A model generated the notes under the pieces. It ran no database searches and was not told the DNA's origin. It saw only the letters and a list, made by a program, of their open reading frames with translations. From contig NZ_CP107947.1 of assembly GCF_036059255.1 (NCBI RefSeq), positions 3,844,001-3,908,000 of the forward strand: 64,000 nt of DNA. The letters are read 5' to 3'. Positions 32,361 through 41,195 of the stretch are shown here, piece by piece. The translations under genes were made by a program, and so were the position numbers. Within the stretch, counting starts at the first letter, position 1. Every line of letters starts with the position of its first letter. The stretch is from Micromonospora sp. NBC_00389 (lineage in GTDB: Bacteria; Actinomycetota; Actinomycetes; Mycobacteriales; Micromonosporaceae).

Positions 32361-33089
32361 TCAGATGCCGCAGTTCGGCGCCGACCAGCCGCCGACCGCC
32401 GCCACGTGGGTGTGGTCGTTGTGGTCCGGGTAGCCGGGGCCGAGGATCTGCCCGAAGCCGTGGTAGCGGGCCTGCTGGGCCAGCCGGCAGAACGACGGGG
32501 ACCCGACCAGGTCCACCCCGTCGCCATACAGGTGCCGGCTGTTTGACGCCCCGCCGACCGCGCTGTTGCAGGCATAGCTGCGGAAGCTGCTGCTGATCGC
32601 GATGGACACGTCCCCGAGGGCGTGCCGCAGGGCCTGGAGCTTCCACATCGAGACGAGCGCGTTGAACCGCGCGGTGCTCGCCGAGACCGCGCCGCCGGCC
32701 CAGGTGCTGTTGCAGTTGTTCAGCTCGGCATAGCTGAAGTTGACCGGGGTGCAGTCGTCGTCCTGCAGCGCGTACAGCCGGTTGAAGGTCTGCGGGCCGG
32801 CGACGCCGTCCGCGCTCAGCCCGTACGCCTGCTGGAAGCGGATCACCGCGGACCGGGTGGCCGGACCGTACGAGCCGTCGAGGGTGAGCACGGCGCCGTA
32901 GCCGGGGTAGCCGGCGACCCGGATCTGGAGTTGCCGGACGTCCTCGCCGGTCATCCCCTGGGACAGGGCGCGACCCCAGGTGTAGCAGCCGTCGGCGTGC
33001 GCCGGGCCGGCGGAGACGGTGAAGCCGGCCACTGTGGTGGCGGCGGTCAGCGCAAGTGCCGCGAGGAACCTGCCGAGCCGTCGGATCAT
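32361..33089 (-). CDS. Secreted zinc D,D-carboxypeptidase-like protein with peptidoglycan-binding domain
   Basis: The 242-residue protein has a signal peptide (about 30 residues, ending AGPAHA) and a PG-binding-1 three-helix domain (LSQGMTGEDVRQLQIRVAGY ... DGSYGPATRSAVIRFQQAYG). The M15-type peptidase domain has metal motifs SRHLYGDGVDLVG (H-x6-D) and HNDHTHV. This order matches the Streptomyces albus G zinc D-Ala-D-Ala carboxypeptidase. Six or more cysteines suggest disulphides. ATG 33089 is chosen over 33101 because GGAGGG lies 4 nt upstream of it. It should trim wall peptides outside the cell. Confidence 0.88.
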   Translation of the reverse strand: MIRRLGRFLAALALTAATTVAGFTVSAGPAHADGCYTWGRALSQGMTGEDVRQLQIRVAGYPGYGAVLTLDGSYGPATRSAVIRFQQAYGLSADGVAGPQTFNRLYALQDDDCTPVNFSYAELNNCNSTWAGGAVSASTARFNALVSMWKLQALRHALGDVSIAISSSFRSYACNSAVGGASNSRHLYGDGVDLVGSPSFCRLAQQARYHGFGQILGPGYPDHNDHTHVAAVGGWSAPNCGI

Positions 33090-33230
33090 GAAACCCTCCA
33101 TCAGTACATGGAAGTATCTGGATGCATGGAATCTTCAGATCTAGGTCTCGATCCGTCAATAACTTCCAGCAATGGAGTTTCCCAGCGGCGGGTGTCGCAG
33201 CCGTCCCGGGCGGCTCCGTAGGATCGGCTC

Positions 33231-33779
33231 GTGACAGGGGCGGAACGGCACACGGACATCGGCGGCATGGCGGACGGCCAGGAGCGGCTCTGGACGCCGC
33301 ACCGGATGACCTACATCTCCGGCGAGGACCGCCCGGCCGAGGGCTACGAGAAGCCCACCGGCTGCCCGTTCTGCCGGGGCCCCGGGCTGCCGCCCGAGGA
33401 GAGCCTCGTGGTGGCCCGCGGCGAGCACGTGTTCGCGGTGCTCAACCTCTACCCGTACAACCCGGGGCACCTGCTGGTCTGCCCGTACCGGCACGTCGCC
33501 GACTACACCGAGCTCGACGTCGCGGAGACCATCGAGCTGGCGTCGTACACCCAGACCGCGATGCGGGTGATCCGCAAGGTGAGCAACGCGCACGGCTTCA
33601 ACCTGGGGATGAACCAGGGCGGGGTGGCCGGCGCCGGCATCGCAGCGCACCTGCACCAGCACGTCGTGCCGCGCTGGGGCGGCGACGCGAACTTCATGCC
33701 GGTGATCGGCCGGACCAAGGTCCTGCCGCAACTGCTCGGCGACACCCGCGACCTGATCGCCCGCGCCTGGCCGTCCTGA
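33231..33779 (+). CDS. HIT-family nucleotide hydrolase/phosphorylase
   Basis: The 182-residue protein has the histidine-triad motif HLHQHVVPRW and the zinc-type pair CPFC near residue 46, as in actinobacterial Ap4A phosphorylase/HIT proteins next to pgsA. It acts on dinucleoside polyphosphates or AMP conjugates in the cytoplasm. A TAGGAT box at 33219-33224 lies 6 nt before GTG 33231 and no ribosome site is present, so the transcript is probably leaderless. Confidence 0.92.
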   Translation: MTGAERHTDIGGMADGQERLWTPHRMTYISGEDRPAEGYEKPTGCPFCRGPGLPPEESLVVARGEHVFAVLNLYPYNPGHLLVCPYRHVADYTELDVAETIELASYTQTAMRVIRKVSNAHGFNLGMNQGGVAGAGIAAHLHQHVVPRWGGDANFMPVIGRTKVLPQLLGDTRDLIARAWPS

Positions 33780-33816
33780 CCCGCCGGACCGCCACGCGGC
33801 CAGCGCCCCGGCGCGG

Positions 33817-34299
33817 TCAGCCGGCGCGCAGCACGGCGGTCAGCTCCGCCCAGCTCTGCACCCGGTGTACGCCCGGCAGCAGCGCGGCGTGCGCGGCCAC
33901 CTCCGCCGGGCGGGGCCGGAACAGGTAGCGGTGCGGCACCGAGTCGAGGTAGCCGAGCACCTCCAGCTTGTCGTCCACGAAGTGCGTCAGCCCGAGCCGC
34001 CGGGCGATCGGCGCCTTGGCCGGCCGGGTACGGCAGAAGTGCACCCGCTCGACGGGGATGCCGGTGCGGGCCGGGAAGTCATGGTGAGCCAGCCACTCCC
34101 GGGTCCGCCGCTCGGTGGACTCGCCGCACTTGGAGACCAGGTGCACCTCGTCGAACACCGGACCGAGCGCGCCGAGCGCATCGAAAACCCCGTCGACGCT
34201 GGGGGTACGCAGGTAGTGCTCGCCGAAGAAGGACGTGTCGGCGTCCTCGTCGGCCGGTTCGATGATCACGCCGCCGATGTCCACACCCAACCGCCGCAT
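33817..34299 (-). CDS. HAD-like hydrolase
   Basis: The 160-residue protein opens RRLGVDIGGVII, matching the HAD motif I position (DxGGV) but with Gly in place of the second Asp. It has a Lys-containing segment (HLVSKCGEST) and an acidic motif IV-like FVDDKLEVL. The missing second Asp of D-x-D suggests altered or lost phosphatase chemistry. ATG 34299 gives the usual N-terminus; ATG 34311 is possible. It is divergent from an aldo/keto reductase. Confidence 0.7.
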   Translation of the reverse strand: MRRLGVDIGGVIIEPADEDADTSFFGEHYLRTPSVDGVFDALGALGPVFDEVHLVSKCGESTERRTREWLAHHDFPARTGIPVERVHFCRTRPAKAPIARRLGLTHFVDDKLEVLGYLDSVPHRYLFRPRPAEVAAHAALLPGVHRVQSWAELTAVLRAG

Positions 34300-34397
34300 G
34301 GGGCCGATCATGCCGCACCGCAGCGGACGCCGCGCCCCGGCGTCCCCGGCTCGGGAAGTGCTACGCCCCGCGCTGGTGGAGGTGGCACGATCGTTCG

Positions 34398-35456
34398 ATG
34401 GCAGTCACGACACGGACGTTGGGGCGCAGCGGCATCGAGGTCAGCGCCCTCGGCATGGGGTGCTGGGCGATCGGCGGCCCCTGGGCGGAGGGCACCCAGC
34501 CGCTGGGCTGGGGCGCGGTCGACGACGACGAGTCGGCCCGAGCGGTACGCCGGGCGCTCGACCTGGGCGTCACCCTCTTCGACACCGCCGACACCTACGG
34601 CGCCGGGCACGGGGAGCGGGTGCTCGGCCGGGCGCTCGCCGGCCGACGCGACGAGGCCGTGATCGCCACCAAATGGGGCTACACCTTCGACGAGGCGAGC
34701 CGGCAGGCAACCGGGGAGGACGCGTCGCCGGCATACCTGCGGCGGGCGGTGACCGACTCGCTGCGCCGGCTGGACACCGACCGGATCGACCTCTACCAAC
34801 TGCACCTGGCCGACCTGCCGGTGCCCCGGGCGGAAGCCCTGATCGGCACCTGCGAGGACCTGGTGACCGAAGGCCTCATCCGGGCGTACGGGTGGAGCAC
34901 CGATCGCCCCGACCGGGCCACCGCGTTCGGGCACGCCGCCGCCGGTGCCACCGCCGTGCAGCACACCCTGTCGGTGCTGCGCGACGCCCCCGAGCTGCTC
35001 GCCGTCTGCGACAAGTACGACCTGGCCAGCGTCAACCGGGGGCCGCTGGGGATGGGGCTGCTCACCGGCAAGTACTCGGCCGCCTCGACGCTGCCCCGCG
35101 ACGACGTGCGCGGGCTGACCCCGGGCTGGCTGGAGTGGTTCCGCGGTGGCCGGCCGGCACCGGAGTGGCTGCGCCGGGTCGGGGCGGTACGCGCCGCGCT
35201 CACCGCCGACGGGCGCACCCTGACGCAGGGGGCGCTGGGCTGGATCTGGGCGCGCAGTGGGCGCACCATCCCGATCCCCGGCTGCCGTACCGTCGCCCAG
35301 GTCGAGGAGAACGCCGCCGCTCTGCACCTGGGTCCACTGCCGCCGGACCAGTTCGCCGAGGTGGAGCGCCAGCTGGCCGCCCTACGTACCGCCGCCCTTC
35401 GGGACGCCGACCGCCCCCACTGGCCCCGCCCCACCCACCCCACCACGCACCCCTGA
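34398..35456 (+). CDS. Aldo/keto reductase
   Basis: The 352-residue TIM-barrel reductase has catalytic Asp62 and Tyr67 (FDTADTYGAG), Lys92 (ATKWG) and His in LYQLHLADL, with the C-terminal cofactor segment TIPIPGCRTVAQVEENAAAL. It is longer than the reductase at 22783-23766 and only distantly similar. The last 15 residues are Pro/Thr/His-rich and probably read-through into intergenic repeat sequence. Substrate unknown. Confidence 0.9.
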   Translation: MAVTTRTLGRSGIEVSALGMGCWAIGGPWAEGTQPLGWGAVDDDESARAVRRALDLGVTLFDTADTYGAGHGERVLGRALAGRRDEAVIATKWGYTFDEASRQATGEDASPAYLRRAVTDSLRRLDTDRIDLYQLHLADLPVPRAEALIGTCEDLVTEGLIRAYGWSTDRPDRATAFGHAAAGATAVQHTLSVLRDAPELLAVCDKYDLASVNRGPLGMGLLTGKYSAASTLPRDDVRGLTPGWLEWFRGGRPAPEWLRRVGAVRAALTADGRTLTQGALGWIWARSGRTIPIPGCRTVAQVEENAAALHLGPLPPDQFAEVERQLAALRTAALRDADRPHWPRPTHPTTHP

Positions 35457-35640
35457 CCCGGGCCCCGCCCCCCCGTCGCCGGTGCTGTCCGCCGTCGGCT
35501 CGCCCTACCGACCCCACCATGCACCCTTTGACCCGGGCACGCGCTGTTGCTGTTCGCTGTCGGCTCGTCCTACTGACCCCATCACGGACCCTTGACCCGG
35601 GCCTGCGCTCGCACTGTTGCCGGTGCTGTTCGCTGTCGAG
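35454..35640. repeat. Degenerate tandem repeat, about 64-75 bp units
   Basis: Three copies begin TGACCCGGGC at 35454, 35529 and 35593, and share a later segment TGCTGTTCGCTGTCGGCTCG in varying form. The first copy starts inside the stop of the aldo/keto reductase gene. No protein is encoded. Confidence 0.75.
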
Positions 35641-35771
35641 CTGCCCCAGATCTGGGGCAGCGCCTCCGTCAGGGTCTTTGTGAGCGCCGGGAGCTCTGCC
35701 CCGAAGTCCGGGGTGGTGCTTCCGTCAGGGTCTCCGTGCGCGTAGGCAGCTCTGCCCCAAATCTGGGGCAG
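35641..35771. repeat. Palindrome array, 55-56 bp period
   Basis: Three CTGCCCC-initiated dyads start at 35641, 35696 and 35752. The first is a perfect 20-bp palindrome centred on AGATCT (22 bp with flanks). The third differs by one central base, and the middle one has decayed. Between them runs the direct repeat TCCGTCAGGGTCT. The array lies between convergent genes and probably terminates transcription, but its repetition exceeds that need. Confidence 0.8.
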
Positions 35772-35862
35772 CTCGACAGGGCCTAAGCATGGTGAAGCCC
35801 ACCCGCCCCTGCCGGCCGCTCCACCCAATCATGGAGTTGCGGTGGGCGGGGCGGGCGCGGGG

Positions 35863-38019
35863 TTAGGGGGTTTGTTCCTTGCGGGCCTGGTCGGCCAGGT
35901 GGGCGGGCATGGGGTCGTGGCGGACGAAGTGGCGGCGGAAGGTGCCGGTGCCGGCGGTCATCGAGCGCAGCTCGACGGCGTAGCGGAGCAGCTCGCTGGC
36001 CGGCACCTCGGCGCGGACCAGGGTGCGGCCCTCGACGTCCTGGTCCGGCTCGGTGCCGAGCACCCGGGCGCGCCGGCCGGACAGGTCGCCCATCACGGCG
36101 CCCACCGAGCCGTCCGGCACCCGGATAGTCACCTCGTCGATCGGCTCCAGCAGCGCCGGCTGGCCCCGCTCGGCGGCGTCGCGCAGCGCCATGGCGCCAG
36201 CGGTCTGGAAGGCCGCATCGGAGGAGTCGACGCTGTGCGCCTTTCCGTCGACCAGGGTCACCCGCAGGTCCACCACCGGTTGGCCGGCGACCAGGCCGCG
36301 CTCCAGTTGGGCGCGGACGCCCTTCTCCACCGACGGGATGTAGTTGTGGGGCACGGCGCCGCCGACCACCCGGTCGACGAACTCGAAGCCGCCGCCCCGG
36401 GGTAGCGGCTCCACCTCGATGTCGCAGACCGCGTACTGGCCGTGGCCGCCGGACTGCTTGACGTGCCGGCCGTGCCCCTTCGCCGGCACGGTCAGCGTCT
36501 CGCGCAGTGACACCCGGACCGGCTCGGTGTCCAGCTCCACGCCGCCGGCCCGCAGCCGGTCCAGCACCACGTCCGCGTGCGCCTCGCCCATGCACCAGAG
36601 CACCAGCTGGTGGGTCTCCGGGTTGCGCTCCAGCCGCAGCGTGGGGTCACCGGCGACCAGTCGGGCCAGGTTGCGGGCCAACGCGTCCTCGTCGGCGCGG
36701 CTCCTGGCGACGATCGCCACCGGCAGCAGCGGCTCCGGCATCTCCCACGGCGCGATCAGCAGCGGGTCGTCCTTGGCCGAGATGGTGTCGCCGGTCTCGG
36801 CGCTGCCCGACTTGGTGATCGCGCAGATGTCGCCGGCCACGCAGAGCGACACCTCGCGCAGGGTGGCGCCCAGCGGGGTGTAGATGTGGCCGACCCGCTC
36901 GTCGGCGTCGTGGTCGGGGTGCCCGCGCTCAGCCATGCCGTGCCCGGAGACGTGCACGGTCTGGTCGGGGCGCAGGGTGCCGGAGAAGACCCGGACCAGC
37001 GAGACCCGCCCGACGTGCCGGTCGACGGTGGTCTTGACCACCTCGGCGACCAGCGGCCCGTCCGGGTCACAGGTCAGCGGCGGGCGCGGTGAGCCGTCCA
37101 CGCCGGTCACCGCCGGCAGTTCGTGCTCCAGCGGCGACGGGAACGCGGCGGTCAGCACCTCCAGCAGCGCGTCCAGCCCGACGCCGGTCTCCGCGCAGAC
37201 CGGCATCACCGGGTAGAAGTGGCCCCTGGCGACCGCCTTCTCCAGGTCCTCGATGAGCACCTCGGTGCCGATCTCCTCGCCGTCGAGGTAGCGGTCCATC
37301 AGGGTTTCGTCTTCGCTCTCGGCGATGATCCCCTCGATCAGCTCGTTGCGGGACTCGTCGATGGCCGGCTGGTGCTCCGGGTCCGGATCGCGTACGTCTG
37401 CGGGAAGCCCGGCGGTGTAGTCGAAGACCCGGCGGGTGATCAGGCCGAGCAGGCCGACGGTGGAGACTCCGTCGTCGCCGAGCATCGGCAGGTAGAGCGG
37501 CATCACGTTGTCGCCGAAGACCCGCTGGCAGAGCGCCACCGCGTTGTCGAAGTCGGCGCGTGGGTGGTCCAGCCGCGTGACCGCGACGGCCCGGGGCATG
37601 TCGACCGCCGCGCACTCCTCCCAGAGCGCCGCGGTGGCCGCGTCCATCCCGTCGACGGCGGAGACGACGAAGAGCGCGGCGTCGGCGGCCCGCAGGCCGG
37701 CGCGCAACTCACCGACGAAGTCGGCGTACCCGGGGGTGTCGAGCAGGTTGACCTTGATGTCGTCGTGCAGCAGGGGCGCACAGGACAGGCTCACCGAGCG
37801 CTGCTGGCGGACGGCCGCCGGGTCGTGGTCGCCGACCGTGGTGCCGTCCACCACGTTGCCGGCCCGGCTGATCGTGCCGGTCGCCGCGAGCAACGCCTCG
37901 ACCAGGGTCGTCTTGCCCGCTCCGGAGTGCCCGACGAGCACCACGTTGCGAACCGTGCCGGGTTCCGTCACCACCGGCGTGCCGCCGGTGGGACCCTTCT
38001 CCTGACTTTTCTGCGCCAT
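35863..38019 (-). CDS. fusA2: Elongation factor G-like protein EF-G2
   Basis: The 718-residue translational GTPase-like protein has G1 GHSGAGKTT at 30-38 and G3 DTPGYADF at 94-101. Instead of the guanine-specificity motif NKxD it has TRLD at 148-151. Domains II-V are recognisable, including GHGRHVKQSGGHGQYAVCDIE in domain IV and VPHNYIPSVEKGV. This is the actinobacterial EF-G2 paralogue, whose function is unclear and which is not the canonical fusA. ATG 38019 follows GGGAGG by 8 nt. It is divergent from pgsA. Confidence 0.9.
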   Translation of the reverse strand: MAQKSQEKGPTGGTPVVTEPGTVRNVVLVGHSGAGKTTLVEALLAATGTISRAGNVVDGTTVGDHDPAAVRQQRSVSLSCAPLLHDDIKVNLLDTPGYADFVGELRAGLRAADAALFVVSAVDGMDAATAALWEECAAVDMPRAVAVTRLDHPRADFDNAVALCQRVFGDNVMPLYLPMLGDDGVSTVGLLGLITRRVFDYTAGLPADVRDPDPEHQPAIDESRNELIEGIIAESEDETLMDRYLDGEEIGTEVLIEDLEKAVARGHFYPVMPVCAETGVGLDALLEVLTAAFPSPLEHELPAVTGVDGSPRPPLTCDPDGPLVAEVVKTTVDRHVGRVSLVRVFSGTLRPDQTVHVSGHGMAERGHPDHDADERVGHIYTPLGATLREVSLCVAGDICAITKSGSAETGDTISAKDDPLLIAPWEMPEPLLPVAIVARSRADEDALARNLARLVAGDPTLRLERNPETHQLVLWCMGEAHADVVLDRLRAGGVELDTEPVRVSLRETLTVPAKGHGRHVKQSGGHGQYAVCDIEVEPLPRGGGFEFVDRVVGGAVPHNYIPSVEKGVRAQLERGLVAGQPVVDLRVTLVDGKAHSVDSSDAAFQTAGAMALRDAAERGQPALLEPIDEVTIRVPDGSVGAVMGDLSGRRARVLGTEPDQDVEGRTLVRAEVPASELLRYAVELRSMTAGTGTFRRHFVRHDPMPAHLADQARKEQTP

Positions 38020-38141
38020 GGGGCGCACCTCCCTCAGCCGGTGGTTGGTGGCGACCGCCGCGCGACGGGAAGCGGCCCGAGGCAAGTGCGCGGCGATATC
38101 CTCCGGTGGTCTGCTGCACAGCGGGAACGGGACGGGCGGGC

Positions 38142-38159
38142 AGGTGAGCTGGCTCACCT
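38142..38159. promoter_or_regulatory. 18-bp palindrome in the EF-G2/pgsA divergent promoter
   Basis: AGGTGAGC-TG-GCTCACCT is a perfect dyad with a 2-bp centre, about 125 bp before the EF-G2 start and 110 bp before pgsA, in a 250-bp gap with no gene. It is a plausible dimer-binding operator. Confidence 0.5.
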
Positions 38160-38269
38160 CCAGGCTCGATCTCACACCCGTTGCCGGGTAGGCACAAGCC
38201 TGCCCCGGGCGGGTCGACCGGACCGTCCGTATCGCCGGAGCTGGGCGGACCGTTATCGTGGGGACCGCC

Positions 38270-38899
38270 ATGGCGAAGATCTTCCAAGTGTCGGCCCGCG
38301 CGGGGATGACCCGCGTCGTCGAGCCGATCGCACGCGCACTGCTCCGCGCAGGCGTCACCCCCAATGCCGTCACCGTTACGGGCACCGTCGGTGTGCTCGT
38401 CGGCGCGCTCGGCTTCGGTGCCCGCGGCCACCTGGTCGCGGGCGCGTTAATCGTCACCTTCTTCGCGCTCACCGACCTGCTCGACGGGACGATGGCCCGG
38501 ATGAGTGGCGGCTCCACCCGGTTCGGCGCGTTCCTCGACTCAAGCATGGACAGGGTCGCCGACAGCGCCGTCTTCGGCGCGGTCGCGTACTGGCTGGCCA
38601 CCCAGAACGACCATTCCGGGGTGGCCGCCGCGCTGCTCTGCCTGGCCGCCGGCGGGTTGGTCTCCTATGTCAAGGCCCGCGCCGAAGGGCTGGGCATGAC
38701 CTGCAACGTGGGCATCGCCGAGCGAACCGAGCGGCTGCTGATCGTCGGGGTCGGCGGGATCCTCACCGGCGTCGGCGTCGACCCGGCGCTGGAAATCGCG
38801 CTCTGGCTGCTCGCCGCCGTGTCGATCTTCACGGTGGGGCAGCGGATGGCACACGTCTACCGCCAGGCCCAGCAGCTCCAGCCGGACGGCCAGGCGTGA
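38270..38899 (+). CDS. pgsA: CDP-alcohol phosphatidyltransferase, phosphatidylinositol-phosphate synthase
   Basis: The 209-residue multi-span membrane enzyme has the complete CDP-alcohol signature from Asp72: D-G-x2-A-R-x8-G-x3-D-x3-D (DGTMAR ... GAFLDSSMD). In this gene neighbourhood the family member is PgsA1, which joins CDP-diacylglycerol to inositol 1-phosphate, the first step toward phosphatidylinositol mannosides. ATG 38270 is preferred to GTG 38258. It is followed by the acyltransferase and PimA genes of the same pathway. Confidence 0.93.
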   Translation: MAKIFQVSARAGMTRVVEPIARALLRAGVTPNAVTVTGTVGVLVGALGFGARGHLVAGALIVTFFALTDLLDGTMARMSGGSTRFGAFLDSSMDRVADSAVFGAVAYWLATQNDHSGVAAALLCLAAGGLVSYVKARAEGLGMTCNVGIAERTERLLIVGVGGILTGVGVDPALEIALWLLAAVSIFTVGQRMAHVYRQAQQLQPDGQA

Positions 38900-38945
38900 G
38901 CGAAGCGCGGGCGACCCGGCGCCGGACGACCGGCGGCCGGGCCGC

Positions 38946-39878
38946 GTGAACCTCACCGAGCTGGGCTACGTCGCGGGCTGGCGGGTAATCCGTGCGCTGC
39001 CCCGGCCGCTGGTGGCCGCGGCGTTCCAGGCGGGCGCGGACCGCGCCCACCGCCGCGCCGGTGGGGGTACGGCTCGACTGCGCGCGAACCTGCGCCGGGT
39101 GGTCGGCCCGGATCTGCCCGAGGTCGAGCTGGACGAGTTGGTGAAGCGCGGGCTGCGCTCGTACGCCCGGTACTGGATGGAGGCGTTCCGGCTGCCCTCG
39201 ATGAGCCGGGCGCAGATCCTGGCCAATTTCCGGCTCGACGGCGCCGAGCTGCTCGCCGCCGACGTGGCTGCCGGCCGGGGCGCGGTGGTGGCGCTGCCAC
39301 ACGGCGGCAACTGGGATGCCGCGGGCGCCTGGGTGGCGGCCACCGGTTGGCCGATCACCACGGTCATGGAGCGGCTCAAGCCGGAGGGCGTGTACGAGCG
39401 TTTCGTAGCCTTCCGGAAGGGTCTGGGGATGGAGATCCTGCCGACCCACGGCGGGCCGCGTCCAGCGTTCGACGTGCTGCTGGACCGGGTACGCGCTGGC
39501 GCGGTGGTGCCACTGCTGGCCGACCGGGACCTCTCCGCCCGTGGGGTGGAGGTGGACTTCTTCGGCGGGAAGACCAGGATGCCGGCCGGGCCGGCGTTGC
39601 TCGCGCTGCACACCGGCGCCCCGCTCTACGTGGCATCGATGTGGTACGAACCGGACAGGGCGTGCGCATCTCTCGCCGGCCCGCTGCCGGTACCCGGGCC
39701 GGAGGAGGGGCCGCTGGACGAGCGGGTCCGGTCGCTGACCCAGCTGATCGCCGACCGTCTGGCGGCGGGTATCGCCCGGCATCCGGAAGACTGGCACATG
39801 TTGCAGCGGATGTGGCTGGACCAGCGGGGGACGGAAGGCGGCACCGTGCTGCCCTCGCCGGCCGCCGGTCAGGCCTGA
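38946..39878 (+). CDS. patA: Phosphatidylinositol mannoside acyltransferase
   Basis: The 310-residue enzyme of the HtrB/LPLAT acyltransferase family has the catalytic H-x4-D in PHGGNWD (His119, Asp124), and a second conserved block ADRDLSARGVEVDFFGG that forms the acyl acceptor site. In actinobacteria this neighbour of pgsA and pimA is PatA, which acylates the mannose of PIM1/PIM2 at the inner membrane face. GTG 38946 starts 47 nt after pgsA. Confidence 0.92.
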   Translation: MNLTELGYVAGWRVIRALPRPLVAAAFQAGADRAHRRAGGGTARLRANLRRVVGPDLPEVELDELVKRGLRSYARYWMEAFRLPSMSRAQILANFRLDGAELLAADVAAGRGAVVALPHGGNWDAAGAWVAATGWPITTVMERLKPEGVYERFVAFRKGLGMEILPTHGGPRPAFDVLLDRVRAGAVVPLLADRDLSARGVEVDFFGGKTRMPAGPALLALHTGAPLYVASMWYEPDRACASLAGPLPVPGPEEGPLDERVRSLTQLIADRLAAGIARHPEDWHMLQRMWLDQRGTEGGTVLPSPAAGQA

Positions 39879-39951
39879 GGGGGTGGGCACGGTGAGCGCG
39901 AGGAGTGCACCGCAGCGGAGCCCCGCAGTCGCGAGCGAGGGGCGCTGACGT

Positions 39952-41112
39952 ATGCGGATCGGCATCGTCTGCCCGTACTCCTTCGACGTCCCCGGCGGGG
40001 TGCAGAACCACGTGATGGACCTCGCCGAGGCGCTGATCACGCTCGGCCACCAGGTCAGCGTGCTCGCCCCGGCCGACGAGGACTCCCCGCTGCCGGAGTA
40101 CGTGGTCTCCGCCGGCCGGGCCGTGCCGTTGCCGTACAACGGCTCGGTGGCCCGGATCGCGTTCGGCCCGGTCTCCACCGCCCGGGTCCGGCGTTGGATC
40201 ACCAATGGCGACTTCGACGTGCTGCACGTGCACGAGCCGCTCACGCTGAGCCTGTCGCTGCTGGCGGTGCTCTCCGCCCGGGGCCCGGTGGTGGCCACCT
40301 TCCACACCGCGATGACCCGTTCGCGGGTGCTGGCCGCCGCGCAGGGTGTGCTCCAGATCGTGCTGGAGCGGATCACCGCCAGGATCGCGGTCAGCGCGCT
40401 GGCCCGCAAGGTGCAGGTCGAGCACATGGACGGCGGCGCCGTGGAGATCCCCAACGGGGTGGCGGTGGCCAAGTTCGCCGACGCCGAGCCGTTGCCCGGC
40501 TGGCCGGGGGAGTGCACCCCGGGCACCGGCGGCACGCTGGGTTTCCTGGGCCGCTTCACCGAGGCGCGCAAGGGCTTCCCGGTGCTGCGTGACGCGTTCG
40601 TGGAGCTGGCCGCCACCCGACCCGAGCTGCGGCTGCTGGTCGCCGGCCCGGGCGACCCCGACGACCTGTATGACCGGTTTCCGGCCGAGTTGCGTGACCG
40701 GGTGACCTTCCTCGGCCTGGTGTCCGAGCCGGACAAGGCGCGGATGCTGCGCAGCGTGCACCTCTACGTGGCGCCGAACACCGGCGGCGAGTCGTTCGGC
40801 ATGATCCTCACCGAGGCCCTGGCCGCCGGTACCACGGTGGTCGCCAGCGACCTGGACGCGTTCCGGCGGGTCCTCGACGGCGGCCGGGCCGGGCGGCTCT
40901 TCCCCACCGGCGACCCGGCGGGGTTGCGCGACGCGCTGGCCGATCTGCTCGACGATCCGGCCGGTCGGGCCGTGCTGAGCGCCTGCGGTGATCAGGTCGT
41001 GGCGAATTTCGACTGGCCGGTGGTTGCTCGGCGCGTTCTGGAGGTATACGCAGCGGCGATCGAGGCAACCGACGGGCGGGTCATCGACCAGGAATGGGTG
41101 GGGCTGGGCTGA
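39952..41112 (+). CDS. pimA: Phosphatidyl-myo-inositol mannosyltransferase
   Basis: The 386-residue GT4 glycosyltransferase has the acceptor-domain loop CPYSFDVPGGVQNHV at 7-21, a His-containing HVHEPLTLSLS loop, and the donor E-x7-E in GGESFGMILTEALAAG near residue 280. It transfers mannose from GDP-mannose to phosphatidylinositol on the cytoplasmic face. The 73-nt gap from patA contains GTGAGCGCGAGGAGTGC...GTCGCGAGCGAGG, which resembles a repeat-like spacer and offers no strong ribosome site. Confidence 0.94.
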   Translation: MRIGIVCPYSFDVPGGVQNHVMDLAEALITLGHQVSVLAPADEDSPLPEYVVSAGRAVPLPYNGSVARIAFGPVSTARVRRWITNGDFDVLHVHEPLTLSLSLLAVLSARGPVVATFHTAMTRSRVLAAAQGVLQIVLERITARIAVSALARKVQVEHMDGGAVEIPNGVAVAKFADAEPLPGWPGECTPGTGGTLGFLGRFTEARKGFPVLRDAFVELAATRPELRLLVAGPGDPDDLYDRFPAELRDRVTFLGLVSEPDKARMLRSVHLYVAPNTGGESFGMILTEALAAGTTVVASDLDAFRRVLDGGRAGRLFPTGDPAGLRDALADLLDDPAGRAVLSACGDQVVANFDWPVVARRVLEVYAAAIEATDGRVIDQEWVGLG

Positions 41113-41195
41113 GCCGGTGTGACGCATGGTGCGGGCGGTGACCGGGGTTCCCGGCGCGGCCGCGCCCGGACGGACGGAAACGGAGCAGCACTACG

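Noticed and set aside
35641..35771. CRISPR array
   Set aside because: Only three repeats, palindromic and decayed, with spacers that are themselves related; no cas genes in the window.
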